DNA of 37,590 nucleotides from a candidate division CSSED10-310 bacterium (GCA_016931515.1 JAFGEQ010000014.1:1-37590), one strand, 5' to 3'; shown: positions 1 to 8,318, numbered from the stretch's first letter. Translations and numbers: made by a program. The notes: a model not told the origin generated them from the letters alone.

Positions 1-1082
1 ATGCCCATCAGGTCCAGCACGACGAAAAGTCTGGCGTCTGCAAGATCATAGTCTCCGGTATTCCAGAGACAGATCCTGCAGAATGCGCTGTCACCCGAGC
101 GGAACCGGTGCGACGGCATGCCGATGAAGGAGCGGGTTTCAGACGGCCAGGTAAATTCATGTGCACCCATGTCGATTCCATTGCCGCTTGGGCGGGGGTT
201 CCCGTACAGATCGGTTTCGGGCGCGTCTTCGGCTGTTCCGGCGTCAATGCAGGGGGAGAACGGCGACAGTTTGGCACCGGCCGGATCGCGACTCAATATC
301 AACGGATCTTTGTCGATATTGCCGTCGCCCGGATATCCCGTTTCGACATCGGAATATGAAACCACATGATAAAGTGGGTTACCATATCCATTGGATCCTA
401 CATTGAGTGACGGCGGGGAGTTACCCCAAAAAATACAATTACTCATCGTTACCCGAGAAAGGGATTCCGGATATTTCATGATTTCGCCAGTATTGTTCAG
501 AAGTGAGCAATTGATCAAAATCGGATAGTAAAAGAATCCACCGCCAAGAAGATATCCATCCTCAGTCTCATTTTCAGAAATCATGCAATTGATAATCTGC
601 GGACACCATGGAATACCCGCGGATGGGGATATGATTGTACCATGGCTATATTGATGTTCTTTAACGCTGAAATTTTTCACAATGACACAGTCGGCGATCA
701 CCGGCGATCCATCGGCGAATCGGATGGCAGCGCCGTAGTAGTCATAGCCGTTTCTGATCGTCAGCCCTTGAACAATACTGTTTCCTCCTGCTTGAATACC
801 AAAGTGATGGGATGACTCGGACCCCTGGCAATCGATGATACAGGCGAGAGGGCCGTTCTCTGACTGAACGATAATCGTTTTTCCACTGATCACAAGATCT
901 CTGTTGCCGTCCCCGGTGTAGACTCCGTCGGCAATCAGAACGGTATCGCCGTATACGGCTGCATCGATGGCATCCTGGATTGTGGGTTTATCCGCCGGAA
1001 CGCGGATCGTGGCTGCCGAAACGGCAGACGCGAAAACACCGATACCCAGACACATCATCCATTCCAAGAAGTGTTGCCTCAT
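1..1082 (-). CDS. Secreted right-handed beta-helix protein, 3' end beyond window
   Basis: The frame is open from an ATG at 1082-1080 to the left edge, about 360 residues without a stop, so the C-terminus is missing. The N-terminus is a signal peptide (hydrophobic run ending A-V-S-A-A) followed at once by the family's first repeat, IRVPADKPTIQDAIDAA, and GDTVLIADGVYTG. Further turns of a parallel beta-helix follow, for example VIADCVIVKN and QIINCMISEN. A segment with CIDAGTAEDAPETDLYGN and NGIDMGAHE is the usual end of such helices. After it comes SGDSAFCRICLWNTG and ARLFVVLDLMG, the start of the C-terminal domain also seen at 5768-6997. A GGTTGGGAA stretch just before the ATG is only a weak ribosome site. 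Probably exported and surface-bound; ligand and function unknown. Paralogous to 35128-36654. Confidence 0.85.
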   Translation of the reverse strand, partial: MRQHFLEWMMCLGIGVFASAVSAATIRVPADKPTIQDAIDAAVYGDTVLIADGVYTGDGNRDLVISGKTIIVQSENGPLACIIDCQGSESSHHFGIQAGGNSIVQGLTIRNGYDYYGAAIRFADGSPVIADCVIVKNFSVKEHQYSHGTIISPSAGIPWCPQIINCMISENETEDGYLLGGGFFYYPILINCSLLNNTGEIMKYPESLSRVTMSNCIFWGNSPPSLNVGSNGYGNPLYHVVSYSDVETGYPGDGNIDKDPLILSRDPAGAKLSPFSPCIDAGTAEDAPETDLYGNPRPSGNGIDMGAHEFTWPSETRSFIGMPSHRFRSGDSAFCRICLWNTGDYDLADARLFVVLDLMG

Positions 1083-1209
1083 TTCCCAACCTCCGGTCAC
1101 TGTTCCCAATCTGACAACATATCAATGATGGGACTGATTTTTTAATGTGTCAAGCAGGCAGGCAACGTTGTAACCGTCCGGCCATCGAAGACTGTCATGG
1201 AGCATGAAG

Positions 1210-1226
1210 GGCGCGGAGACCGCGCC
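1210..1226. repeat. GC-rich inverted repeat, possibly REP-like
   Basis: GGCGCGG and CCGCGCC (7 bp arms) flank a 3-base AGA loop. It lies in non-coding DNA between the intact beta-helix gene and its decayed relative. It could be a dispersed palindromic element or a remnant terminator. Only one copy was noticed in this window, so the repeat status is a guess. Confidence 0.3.
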
Positions 1227-1319
1227 ACTACGATCAACCATCGATGATCGCCGGTTCTCATGATCCATGGGCGAAAGATGTCCCTCAACTTTCTACTCTC
1301 TCCTCTCTGGTTTCTCGGC

Positions 1320-1508
1320 CGCAGGCCGTGCCCGGCCCCGTATAGGTACCATTGGCTAATAGAACGAAATCGCCGGGTGCCGCAGCATTTACTCCGGATT
1401 GGATTGTCGGGAAATCAGCCGGAACATGGATTTCTGCAGTGAATCCAAAATCAGCTGACAGGATGATAAAGAGCAGGCACGGTGAAGTTATAAAAATATT
1501 GGTCTCAT
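1320..1508 (-). pseudogene. Decayed beta-helix surface protein (5' fragment, frameshifted)
   Basis: On the minus strand an ATG at 1508-1506 starts M-R-P-I-F-L and stops at once. If one T is added to the T5 run near 1495, the frame continues as a good signal peptide (FITSPCLLFIILSADFGFTA). It then gives EIHVPADFPTIQSGVNAA and GDFVLLANGTYTGPG, the conserved first repeat of the two intact beta-helix proteins in this window. After about 1325 the similarity ends. The frame runs on in unrelated, charged, Arg-rich sequence to a TAA at about 1142. This is best read as a truncated and frameshifted paralogue, and it accounts for most of the gap 1083-1515. It directly follows the HD-GYP gene stop. Confidence 0.7.
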
Positions 1509-1515
1509 AAGCTAA

Positions 1516-2934
1516 TCATTGGTTCCTGAGTTCCTTCATTTCGGTGGATCGCGCCAGTTGGATTTTCCAGAACGGTTTCTTTTCGGAGCGGTCGATCAAT
1601 GCGAGTGCCGCATCGACCACTGTGGGATCGAAAAGGATATTCCGGCCTTTTGTCAGATGGGCGACGGCGCTGTCGATGCCGAGTCCGCTCCGGTAGGGAC
1701 GGTGCGCAGTGATGGCGTCCAGCACGTCAGCGATAGCGAGTATTCGTGCTTCCGGGATGATTCCGTCACCGCCGATATGCCGGGGATACCCGCTTCCGTC
1801 GAGCATTTCGTGGTGTTGAAAAACGGCTTCCGCGACAGGAAACGGGAATTTGATGTCCTTCAGGATTTCAAAGCCTTTTTCCGGGTGTTCGCGCAGCATG
1901 GCGATTTCCAGCGGTGACAGGCGGGAGGGTTTGGTCAGGATTTCGGCCGGGATGGCGATCTTGCCGATATCGTGCAGTTCACCGGCCAGGCGAAGCCCCA
2001 TGACCCGTTTGCTGTCCCAGCCCATGAGGTCCGCGATGCTCTGAGCGATGAAAGCAACATTGGCGGCATGACCGGATGTATAGGGATCCCTGAATTCCAC
2101 GGCTTTCGCCAGAGCGAACACCGTCCGGTTGATGGCTTCCAGTTGCTCCATCTCCTCCCTGCGCCGCTCGGAAATATCAGTCAGGTTCAAGATCACACCG
2201 CGATACTGACCTTCAGAACCCAGGACAGGCGTGGCACGCATCGTCAGGATTTTCTCCCCAATCGTGAACTCATCCTCCAGGAAGCTCATGTCTTCGTTGG
2301 ATTTCAAGCGGCTGACAAGCAGCGTCAAACCCGGGAACAGGGAGGTGAATTGCGGGTCGAGCAGTTTCATTTTCCGGGCTTTTCCGTAACTGGTGTCGAT
2401 CAGATCGAGTGCCAGGGAATTCAGATGGAGAATTGTATCATCCCTGTCGGCATAGATGATGGCTTCCGACATCTGATTGAAAATAGTCCGGTTCAATTCC
2501 TCGGATTCCGCCAGCTGCTGCTGGGCGATGGATCGATCCCATTCGAGCGAGATCTCTTTCAGAGCCTGATTGATGGAGTGCGGCAGATGGTGGATAAAAT
2601 TCAGCGCGGTGTCCTTGACAAGATAATCACGGGCCCCCATTTTCATCGCCTGGACAGCGATTTTTTCGTCGCCCTGCGATGTGACCAGCAGAACGGCGGG
2701 CTGTCTGGGCATGGTCTGGATCGCCCCCAAAATCTCCAGCCCATCCATATCACCCAGCCTGTAATCGAGTATCAATACCTCCGGCTGTTCTCTTTTCAGT
2801 ATGTCCAGACATTCCGCTCCGGATTCGGCTTCAAGAAAATCCGTGTTCGACCGGTTCTCCTCAAGAGCCTCCATCATCAGAAAACGATGGTCTGGATCAT
2901 CCTCGCAGACGAGGATTTTAACCCGGTTGTCCAT
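1516..2934 (-). CDS. Response regulator with receiver, PAS and HD-GYP domains
   Basis: Predicted cyclic-di-GMP phosphodiesterase under phosphorelay control. With the start at 2934, residues 1-125 are a receiver domain (acidic E11-D12-D13, phosphoacceptor D57 in LILDYRLGD, K107). Residues 145-255 look like a PAS domain (NQMSEAIIYADRDDTILHLN). Residues 265-460 are an HD-GYP domain with the HD pair at 321-322 in ELHDIGK, HHE at 374-376 and DGSGYP at 379-384, so the metal-binding and signature residues are intact. The second ATG is preferred because GGAG lies six bases before it, while the first ATG (2940) abuts that GGAG. It overlaps the end of the upstream receiver gene by 17 bases, so the two are translationally coupled. 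No membrane segment is seen; cytoplasmic. Confidence 0.93.
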   Translation of the reverse strand: MDNRVKILVCEDDPDHRFLMMEALEENRSNTDFLEAESGAECLDILKREQPEVLILDYRLGDMDGLEILGAIQTMPRQPAVLLVTSQGDEKIAVQAMKMGARDYLVKDTALNFIHHLPHSINQALKEISLEWDRSIAQQQLAESEELNRTIFNQMSEAIIYADRDDTILHLNSLALDLIDTSYGKARKMKLLDPQFTSLFPGLTLLVSRLKSNEDMSFLEDEFTIGEKILTMRATPVLGSEGQYRGVILNLTDISERRREEMEQLEAINRTVFALAKAVEFRDPYTSGHAANVAFIAQSIADLMGWDSKRVMGLRLAGELHDIGKIAIPAEILTKPSRLSPLEIAMLREHPEKGFEILKDIKFPFPVAEAVFQHHEMLDGSGYPRHIGGDGIIPEARILAIADVLDAITAHRPYRSGLGIDSAVAHLTKGRNILFDPTVVDAALALIDRSEKKPFWKIQLARSTEMKELRNQ

Positions 2935-3394
2935 TGTCATCTCCAGCCTTGTCAGCGGTTCGTGTCGGCAGGGTCACGATATGCCAGTACATGTTCAGGT
3001 TCTTTAACGCCTCCATGAACTCGTTGAAATTGATCGGTTTCACGATGTAGCTGCTGGCATGATACTGGTAACTCTTCAGAATTTCCGATTCTTCCCGGCT
3101 TGTGGTCAGCATAACGACAGGAATATTGGCCACATCCGGCATTTCCTTGATACTTCGAAGCACCTCGATACCGTCGATACCCGGCAATTTGATATCCAGC
3201 AGCACCAGGATCGGTTTCTGAGTGCGCAGATCAGTCGCGTACTTCCCTCTGGCGCACAGAAAATCCAGTGCTTCTTCTCCCGATTCCGTCCAGACGATTT
3301 CGTTTTGCACATGATAGTCTTTCAAAGCATCGATAATCAGCTCCGCATGGTCGGGATTGTCTTCGACCAACAGAATCACATTAGAATTTCTCAT
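2918..3394 (-). CDS. Single-domain response regulator, Rcp1/CheY-like
   Basis: A 158-residue stand-alone receiver. E11-D12 form the acidic pocket, D67 in VLLDIKLP is the phosphoacceptor, T97-T98 in VMLTTSR are the switch residues and K119 in IVKP is the conserved lysine. The long alpha4/beta5 end (YHASSYIVKPINFNEFMEAL and NLNMYWHIVTLP) is typical of the Rcp1 type that pairs with PAS or phytochrome kinases. No output domain is present, so it probably relays phosphate or acts by protein contact. It sits 21 bases after the kinase gene and overlaps the HD-GYP regulator, which makes a three-gene pathway likely. Confidence 0.93.
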   Translation of the reverse strand: MRNSNVILLVEDNPDHAELIIDALKDYHVQNEIVWTESGEEALDFLCARGKYATDLRTQKPILVLLDIKLPGIDGIEVLRSIKEMPDVANIPVVMLTTSREESEILKSYQYHASSYIVKPINFNEFMEALKNLNMYWHIVTLPTRTADKAGDDNGQPG

Positions 3395-3415
3395 TCAATC
3401 CCCCTGTCTCTCATT

Positions 3416-4948
3416 TTACCGGTTACGCCCGTCATCAACAACTCGTGGAATCGTAATATAAAATGTCGAACCCTTTCCGGGCTCCGATTCGAGCCGGATA
3501 CCCCCGCCGTTAAATTCGATAATCCGCTTGACGATTGTCAGCCCGATGCCGGTTCCCTCATCCTCCTTCCGGCTTCCGGGTCTTTGAAAAGCCTGAAAAA
3601 CTTTCTCCTGAAACTTCGGGTCGATGCCCCGCCCATTGTCCCGGAACGCGAGTTCCCAGATATTGCCCCGGGATTCACCGGAAATGAGCAGGACGGGTTC
3701 CCGGCCACATTCGCCATACTTGGCGGCGTTGGTCAGGAGGTTCGTGAAAACCTGCCGGAGTCTTTTCCGGGAATACTGCGTCAAACCGATTGTGTCCGGC
3801 ATTTTGATCGATAATCCGTGCTGCTCGATCATCGCAGTGCATTCCTCGATGCTTTCCTTCAGGCAATCCGCAATCTCGATCGTCTCCCTCGCCTCCTCGA
3901 TCCGACCGATCCGGGACAGCTCCAGCAGGTCCAGCACCAGGTCCTCGAGCCGCTCAACATTGACCAGGATCCGTTCCAGGTAATGACGCGATTTATCGTC
4001 CAGATTTTCGTTCGTGCTCTTGATCAGCCGTTCCGTCATTCCGTGAAGCGTGACCAGCGGCGCTTTCAGATCGTGCGACACCGTATAAATGAACGCCTCC
4101 ATTTCCTGATTCGCACGAACCAGATCCATGTTGCGCTTCTCGATCGCCTGATACATCTCCTTCAGTTTCTCCTCCGATTCCAACCGCTCCGTGATATCCC
4201 GCGCCACACCCACAATCACGGAAGAGAAACCGTTTTTCGCTATCGGAGCCTCATTCACCTCCAGAATCCTGCGCCGGCCGTCACGCGTTCTGATTTCCAC
4301 ATTGTATGCCGGCTGCTTGACACCCGTCTCCAGAGCGTCCCGCGTCGCCTTGTAGGCATGATCTTTCAACGGTCCCGGCACGACATACTGGGGCACACTC
4401 TGCGTCCATTCGTCGGCGGGATATCCGGTGATCGTCTCGACGGCCGGTGACACATAGGACAAATGGCTGTCCTTGTCATGGACGTAAATAAAGTCGGTGG
4501 AATTCGCGCCGATCAGTTCGAACAGGTCCCGCGTTTCCTTCAGGCGGTTTTCGGCTTCCTTCTGAACGGTGATATCCCGCAGTGTCACTACGATGGCAGG
4601 CTGACCGCCGAATGTGATTTTCCGGGCGAACCCGCGTAAAATGACATTCGTTCCGTCAGGTTTCCGCATCGGGTTCTCCCACTCGTGCTCCGCCAGTTCC
4701 CCTGATTCCAGCTTCCGGTACTTTTCCGCGGCATAGTCCTTTCCCCGTGGAGTCACTGCCAGCAGGCTGTCCAGAGTGGCGTTTCGCACACCCTCGGGGG
4801 TGAAGCCGATCATGCTGCAGAACGTCGTGTTGAAATACAGCGTTCGCCCCTTTGAGATAACAAAAACACCGACCGGCAGGCCGTTAAGAATGGAGTTCAG
4901 GCACTCGACATCCGGCTTGCAGCCCGGTTCTGAAGTTGTATTACTCAT
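3416..4948 (-). CDS. Cytoplasmic PAS-PAS sensor histidine kinase
   Basis: A 510-residue kinase with no membrane segment. Residues 13-135 and 138-258 are two PAS/PAC units (GLPVGVFVISKGRTLYFN; ANSTDFIYVHDKDSHLSYVS). A coiled coil spans about 258-285. The HisKA domain has H292 in TVSHDLKAPL. The ATPase domain has an N box (VFTNLLTNAAKYG), DNGRGID and TGIGLTIVKRI. The ATG follows GGGGGTGAACC, a good ribosome site. It heads an operon with two receiver genes, which are the likely phosphotransfer partners. The signal is unknown; cytoplasmic PAS domains often sense redox state or small ligands. Confidence 0.93.
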   Translation of the reverse strand: MSNTTSEPGCKPDVECLNSILNGLPVGVFVISKGRTLYFNTTFCSMIGFTPEGVRNATLDSLLAVTPRGKDYAAEKYRKLESGELAEHEWENPMRKPDGTNVILRGFARKITFGGQPAIVVTLRDITVQKEAENRLKETRDLFELIGANSTDFIYVHDKDSHLSYVSPAVETITGYPADEWTQSVPQYVVPGPLKDHAYKATRDALETGVKQPAYNVEIRTRDGRRRILEVNEAPIAKNGFSSVIVGVARDITERLESEEKLKEMYQAIEKRNMDLVRANQEMEAFIYTVSHDLKAPLVTLHGMTERLIKSTNENLDDKSRHYLERILVNVERLEDLVLDLLELSRIGRIEEARETIEIADCLKESIEECTAMIEQHGLSIKMPDTIGLTQYSRKRLRQVFTNLLTNAAKYGECGREPVLLISGESRGNIWELAFRDNGRGIDPKFQEKVFQAFQRPGSRKEDEGTGIGLTIVKRIIEFNGGGIRLESEPGKGSTFYITIPRVVDDGRNR

Positions 4949-5152
4949 GGTTCACCCCCGGTGAGTTATCGATGATACTAAAATTGTAAGGGGGTTCGAT
5001 CCGGAAAGCAATCTTGACGAACCGGCGCACTCGGATGTAGGGAGACATGCGCGAGCAGATGATCCCGGCGGGAGTCTCTCATCTTTCCATCAAAGGGAAA
5101 TTCGTCTATCATAATTATCCGGATAACCCGGATGTCCTGGAGGGCGTTTAAA

Positions 5153-5683
5153 ATGAAACGGATATCATCGCTTCTCATGATCATTTTTGGCATTTTGATA
5201 TGGTTTGTCAGGATGAACTGCGGATCGAACACATATTCTCCATCCAGTGATACCGATAACGGGTGGATTGAAGTCACTCTGGACAACAGGACGCTCCGGG
5301 GAGAGCATGCGTTCTGCACTGTTATGCCGAATGACGGGTTTTACAGTCTGGAGAATGACGGAGGCGGTGATGAGGGTGTTTATATTTCTTTTTTCAGCGA
5401 GAAACTGAATCTGAAAGGTGTTGAATCAGGGAGCGATCTGGTCGGCAGAATCCTGCCTATTGCAGGCAGTGGCGTACTCGATGGGATTATCATCGTCACG
5501 AATGACAGGGATTTTGGATTCGGTTCACAGACCGGTGCAATAAAAATCGACAGCTTCGACGATGGCCTGCTCAAAGGCACCGTGTCAGGGACTTTCATAA
5601 AAATTTCCATCCAGGACAATCGCCGGATGGGAACATACGATATTACCGGTTCATTCGAAGTGCCGGTTTCGATAGAAAAATAA
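5153..5683 (+). CDS. Small exported or membrane-anchored protein of unknown function
   Basis: The start at 5153 is chosen because GGAGG lies nine bases before it; a start 21 bases upstream has no ribosome site. The 176-residue product has an N-terminal hydrophobic segment (residues 4-19, ISSLLMIIFGILIWFV). Next come a Cys at 23 and a Ser/Asp-rich stretch (SNTYSPSSDTDN), as in lipoproteins. The lipobox R-M-N-C is not canonical, so a membrane anchor or uncleaved signal is equally possible. The rest looks like a beta-rich domain (GWIEVTLDNRTLRGEHAFC; GSQTGAIKIDSFDDG). I do not recognise the family. It faces the secreted protein gene at 5768-6997. Confidence 0.65.
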   Translation: MKRISSLLMIIFGILIWFVRMNCGSNTYSPSSDTDNGWIEVTLDNRTLRGEHAFCTVMPNDGFYSLENDGGGDEGVYISFFSEKLNLKGVESGSDLVGRILPIAGSGVLDGIIIVTNDRDFGFGSQTGAIKIDSFDDGLLKGTVSGTFIKISIQDNRRMGTYDITGSFEVPVSIEK

Positions 5684-5735
5684 CACCTCTCCCTATAATT
5701 TCTTCTTCACCGAATCCCCGCTAAAGTGTATTGAC

Positions 5736-5767
5736 GATCTGCCACAACCCGAACGGAGCGGCAGATC
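5736..5767 (-). terminator. Hairpin between convergent genes, probable terminator
   Basis: GATCTGCC (5736-5743) pairs with GGCAGATC (5760-5767), an 8-bp stem with a 16-base loop, directly after the stop codon at 5768-5770 of the minus-strand gene. There is no strong U tract on either strand. It may work in either direction for the two convergent genes. Confidence 0.5.
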
Positions 5768-6997
5768 CTACTCGTTCCAGAAAAACCCGCGATGGCCGAT
5801 TGAGCCGAAGATTTCGACCGTGTTCTCCTCGAGAAACACGGCATACCAGGTTGCGGTACCCGATCCGGCACCGACGGGCCACATGAACTCCTGCAGAACC
5901 GGCAATTCGGTCAGCCCCGGAGGATAAACGGCGGACGCTTCCCGGAAACAATACGGTTCCTGAGTAAAGCCGGGAGCAAAAAAGAAAAGACCGTATGCCT
6001 CAAGGACAACAAACAGCGGGTAACCGGTCATCGGTGCCGATCCCGGGTTGCACACCCGGACATTCACCCAGCAATTGTAACCGGTGGAGTAATAGACATA
6101 GGGCATTGAAATGGAAGCGCCTGTTTCAGCACACGGACCGGTTGTCGCCGTTGGCGTCGGTGTCGGTACCGGCGTGAACGGCGTTGCCGTCGGATGGGGT
6201 GTCGCTGGAATCTGAAGATCCCAGTTGATGTTCAAGCTGGTCCGCTTCGAATACCAGCCGGATTCCGGACACCAGTCGGATTCTGCATCGTCGGAATGGT
6301 TGACGGGATAACTCAGGCAATCGTTAATGTCGATTTGTTCGCCGACAAGGGAAGTTATACTTGTTTGAGTGTCGATACTGGTGGTCGGATCAAGCCAATA
6401 TTGACCCCAGTCACCTATCCATCCATACCAGTATGCCTGCAATGTGCTTTGCGTAGTTACATCGATTTGCCAGGTTTTTCCCGGATCGAGCGGCCAATCG
6501 AAGTCAGGATAAAAGGGGTCATAATTGGTGTCGATCCGGGTGTACCCTGTGCAGTGATCAGAATACTCCCCGCCGAGGAACCAGTCCCATGTGCCGTCAA
6601 TCGTGTGATACAGACTGACGGTAATCGGATTGAGTGTGTTTCCGTCCAGCCAGAGTGTGATAGTCAGCGGTTGTTCCCAATAGGAATATCCAAAACAGTA
6701 ATCGTCATGATCGAAAGCGGCATTCCCCGGACCGCTGCCCGAAAAATCGAACCGGTGCATATCGATCGACACTCCGGACATCGGATGATTCCGGGTTTCG
6801 ACACCCATGTATGTCCAGGTTCCGGTTGCCGATCCATCCACATCGACTTCCATAGGGTTGCAGATGACGGAATCCGTAACGAAGTCCATGGAGTAGTTGA
6901 TCGAACTCTGCCATTGCTGCCCGGCATCCCATGCGGCGCATGGCGGTGAATTGCGCATCGCAAGAAGCAATATGAATGCTGCTACTGTACTTTTCAT
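5768..6997 (-). CDS. Secreted protein with Pro/Thr linker and W-x-W-type C-terminal domain
   Basis: A 409-residue exported protein. AGGAGG lies nine bases before the ATG. Residues 1-22 are a signal peptide. Residues 23-263 form an aromatic-rich domain with no motif I recognise (many Trp/Tyr, four or more Cys). Residues 264-286 are a linker of ATP/PTP repeats (PTATPFTPVPTPTPTATTG). Residues 287-409 form a C-terminal domain with CWVNVRVCNPGSAP, YPLFVVLEAYG, LQEFMWPVGAGSGTATWYA and a final GFFWNE. The same domain begins at the cut edge of the 1-1082 gene and ends in the gene at 37416-37590, so it is a shared module of this organism's surface proteins. Function unknown; display or adhesion is possible. 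Confidence 0.8.
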   Translation of the reverse strand: MKSTVAAFILLLAMRNSPPCAAWDAGQQWQSSINYSMDFVTDSVICNPMEVDVDGSATGTWTYMGVETRNHPMSGVSIDMHRFDFSGSGPGNAAFDHDDYCFGYSYWEQPLTITLWLDGNTLNPITVSLYHTIDGTWDWFLGGEYSDHCTGYTRIDTNYDPFYPDFDWPLDPGKTWQIDVTTQSTLQAYWYGWIGDWGQYWLDPTTSIDTQTSITSLVGEQIDINDCLSYPVNHSDDAESDWCPESGWYSKRTSLNINWDLQIPATPHPTATPFTPVPTPTPTATTGPCAETGASISMPYVYYSTGYNCWVNVRVCNPGSAPMTGYPLFVVLEAYGLFFFAPGFTQEPYCFREASAVYPPGLTELPVLQEFMWPVGAGSGTATWYAVFLEENTVEIFGSIGHRGFFWNE

Positions 6998-7115
6998 CGA
7001 GCATTTCCTCCTGTGATTCAGGATTCCCTTTTAATGCGAATTCTAATTTCTAAACAATTATGGTGGCTGGACTTTTCCGATGTCAAGTGAAAGCAGCTTT
7101 GAGCCCGAAAATTCC

Positions 7116-7481
7116 TCATATCCCCGAAGGGATCGATGACGGAGCTGGCATTGGAATATGTTGACTCCGATAGGCTTTGATGAACTCGTTTCCTTCGGAA
7201 CGAGATATTGTCAAGATCCGGAGTTGCATCGGAGTTCCCAGAAGACAATTCATTCCGAGGATGACGCTGAAATTATCTGATTTGAGATATTGATTAAGCG
7301 CGCTGCGGGTACCCCACTCGGCGAAAGAACTGAAAGTATCCTTTTCCGGGATGTTTCGAAAGACCTCAAAGTTCCGGCATTCCTTAACTTTGTGCATGGT
7401 TTCAATCATGGCAATCAGCGTCAGTTTTACTTCTTCACGTTTATCCGGAAGTGCGATCATAGTCATCTTCATGATAATCAT
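7116..7481 (-). CDS. ABM-like (antibiotic biosynthesis monooxygenase fold) protein
   Basis: 121 residues with the beginning MKMTMIALPDKREEVKLTL and then CRNFEVFRNIPEKDTFSSFA and EWGTRSALNQYLKSDNF. This is the beta-alpha-beta pattern of the dimeric alpha+beta barrel ABM family, which includes small monooxygenases and many proteins of unknown role. The ATG at 7481 follows GGTAAAGGGCTGTT, a weak ribosome site; M4 is an alternative start. It is the last gene of the stress cluster that begins at 10802. No catalytic residue can be assigned, so an enzymatic role is not claimed. Confidence 0.65.
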   Translation of the reverse strand: MIIMKMTMIALPDKREEVKLTLIAMIETMHKVKECRNFEVFRNIPEKDTFSSFAEWGTRSALNQYLKSDNFSVILGMNCLLGTPMQLRILTISRSEGNEFIKAYRSQHIPMPAPSSIPSGI

Positions 7482-7541
7482 AACAGCCCTTTACCTGGGT
7501 GAGTTGCAGCCTTATAACTGCCCCGCCCTGTTAGTCAGTGA

Positions 7542-7697
7542 CTAAAAGTAAGGAACCAGTCCCAGGATGCCGATAATGATCAAGTAAAAAGCGACTACAT
7601 AATTCAATAGTCTGGGTTTGATCAAAATCAGGACTCCGGCAAGCAGCGATATCGCAGGTCCTGCGTAACCTGAAAATGAATGAAAATTGATTGTCAT
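7542..7697 (-). CDS. DUF3096-like small membrane protein
   Basis: 51 residues, too short for common ORF cut-offs. AAAGGAG lies just before the ATG at 7697. The sequence GPAISLLAGVLILIKPRLLN and YVVAFYLIIIGILGLV matches the two-helix pattern of the DUF3096 family, which is found in many proteobacteria and other Gram-negatives. It forms part of a run of small membrane stress genes on this strand. Biochemical function unknown. Confidence 0.8.
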   Translation of the reverse strand: MTINFHSFSGYAGPAISLLAGVLILIKPRLLNYVVAFYLIIIGILGLVPYF

Positions 7698-7780
7698 AGT
7701 TAACTCCTTTCAGATAAACATTCGTGAACTCGATATTTTGAACACGAACGTGTGAACGCATTCATATAGCGTCAATGGTA

Positions 7781-8002
7781 TTAACCTTTCTTACTCGAAT
7801 ACAGCAGCAGTGCACCACCGACAACAATCGCTCCCACACCGGCCCAGACAGGGATATAAACTGTCTCCTTGTCTTTCACTGATACCTGGAAAACTCCCAG
7901 ATCAGCCGTGTGAGTCGACTTGACGTAGGTGAAACTGCCGTAAGCCAACCCAACAACGCCGAGAATAATCAGGATGATAGCTACAATTTTCAATGAGTCC
8001 AT
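7781..8002 (-). CDS. Small two-TM membrane protein of stress cluster
   Basis: 73 residues from the ATG at 8002, which GGGAGAAACAAG precedes; an upstream in-frame ATG at 8083 would run through a long hairpin and lacks a ribosome site. One TM segment at 4-23 (LKIVAIILIILGVVGLAYGS), a polar loop of about 25 residues (HTADLGVFQVSVKDKETVY) and a second TM at about 51-69 (VWAGVGAIVVGGALLLY). I do not know a named family for it. Its small size, its neighbours (DUF3309, DUF3096, BON) and its spacing suggest an envelope stress role. Confidence 0.75.
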   Translation of the reverse strand: MDSLKIVAIILIILGVVGLAYGSFTYVKSTHTADLGVFQVSVKDKETVYIPVWAGVGAIVVGGALLLYSSKKG

Positions 8003-8019
8003 CTTGTTTCTCCCGGTCA

Positions 8020-8073
8020 GCAGGCTGATCGATGTTTTGAACGAGGAACTCGGCTCAGCTTCGATCAGCCTGC
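8020..8073 (-). terminator. Long intergenic hairpin inside the stress cluster
   Basis: GCAGGCTGATCGA (8020-8032) and TCGATCAGCCTGC (8061-8073) form a perfect 13-bp stem with a 28-base loop between the DUF3309-like gene and the two-TM gene. There is no U tract and the next gene's ribosome site follows at once. RNA processing, stability control or attenuation is as likely as termination. Confidence 0.5.
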
Positions 8074-8118
8074 CAACAGTCACTGTTTACAACGCAACAG
8101 GCTTCCTGCCCTGCTGCA

Positions 8119-8283
8119 TCAGAAATGACTCGGAATGTATCCCAACAGAACGAGGATCAGAACGATAAACAATATCGGACCGATCACTGAAACGGGACGA
8201 TATCCCCACTTCCGGCTGTAATTCCACGTGGGTAAGCCGCCCACCAGCAATAGAACCAGGACAATCAATAATAATAAGCCCAA
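8119..8283 (-). CDS. DUF3309-like small membrane protein, TTG start
   Basis: 54 residues, starting at TTG (8283-8281) with AAAGGAG six bases upstream. The sequence GLLLLIVLVLLLVGGLPTW followed by NYSRKWGYRP and a second hydrophobic helix (VIGPILFIVLILVLLGYI) is the DUF3309 pattern (L-L-L..GGLPTWPYSR.WGY..). A different reading frame over the same bases is open for 75 codons but is polar and has no family pattern. Member of the small-membrane-protein stress cluster; function unknown. Confidence 0.82.
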   Translation of the reverse strand: MGLLLLIVLVLLLVGGLPTWNYSRKWGYRPVSVIGPILFIVLILVLLGYIPSHF

Positions 8284-8318
8284 AATTTACTCCTTTCGTG
8301 CGTTTGAGACTCACTTGA

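Noticed and set aside
1972-3018. Long plus-strand open frame (348 codons) over the HD-GYP and receiver genes
   Set aside because: Antisense shadow of two clear domain-bearing genes; no recognisable domain or ribosome site.
8087-8314. 75-codon minus-strand frame overlapping the DUF3309-like gene
   Set aside because: Polar sequence without family pattern; the TTG-started frame has the ribosome site and the conserved G-G-L-P-T-W motif.
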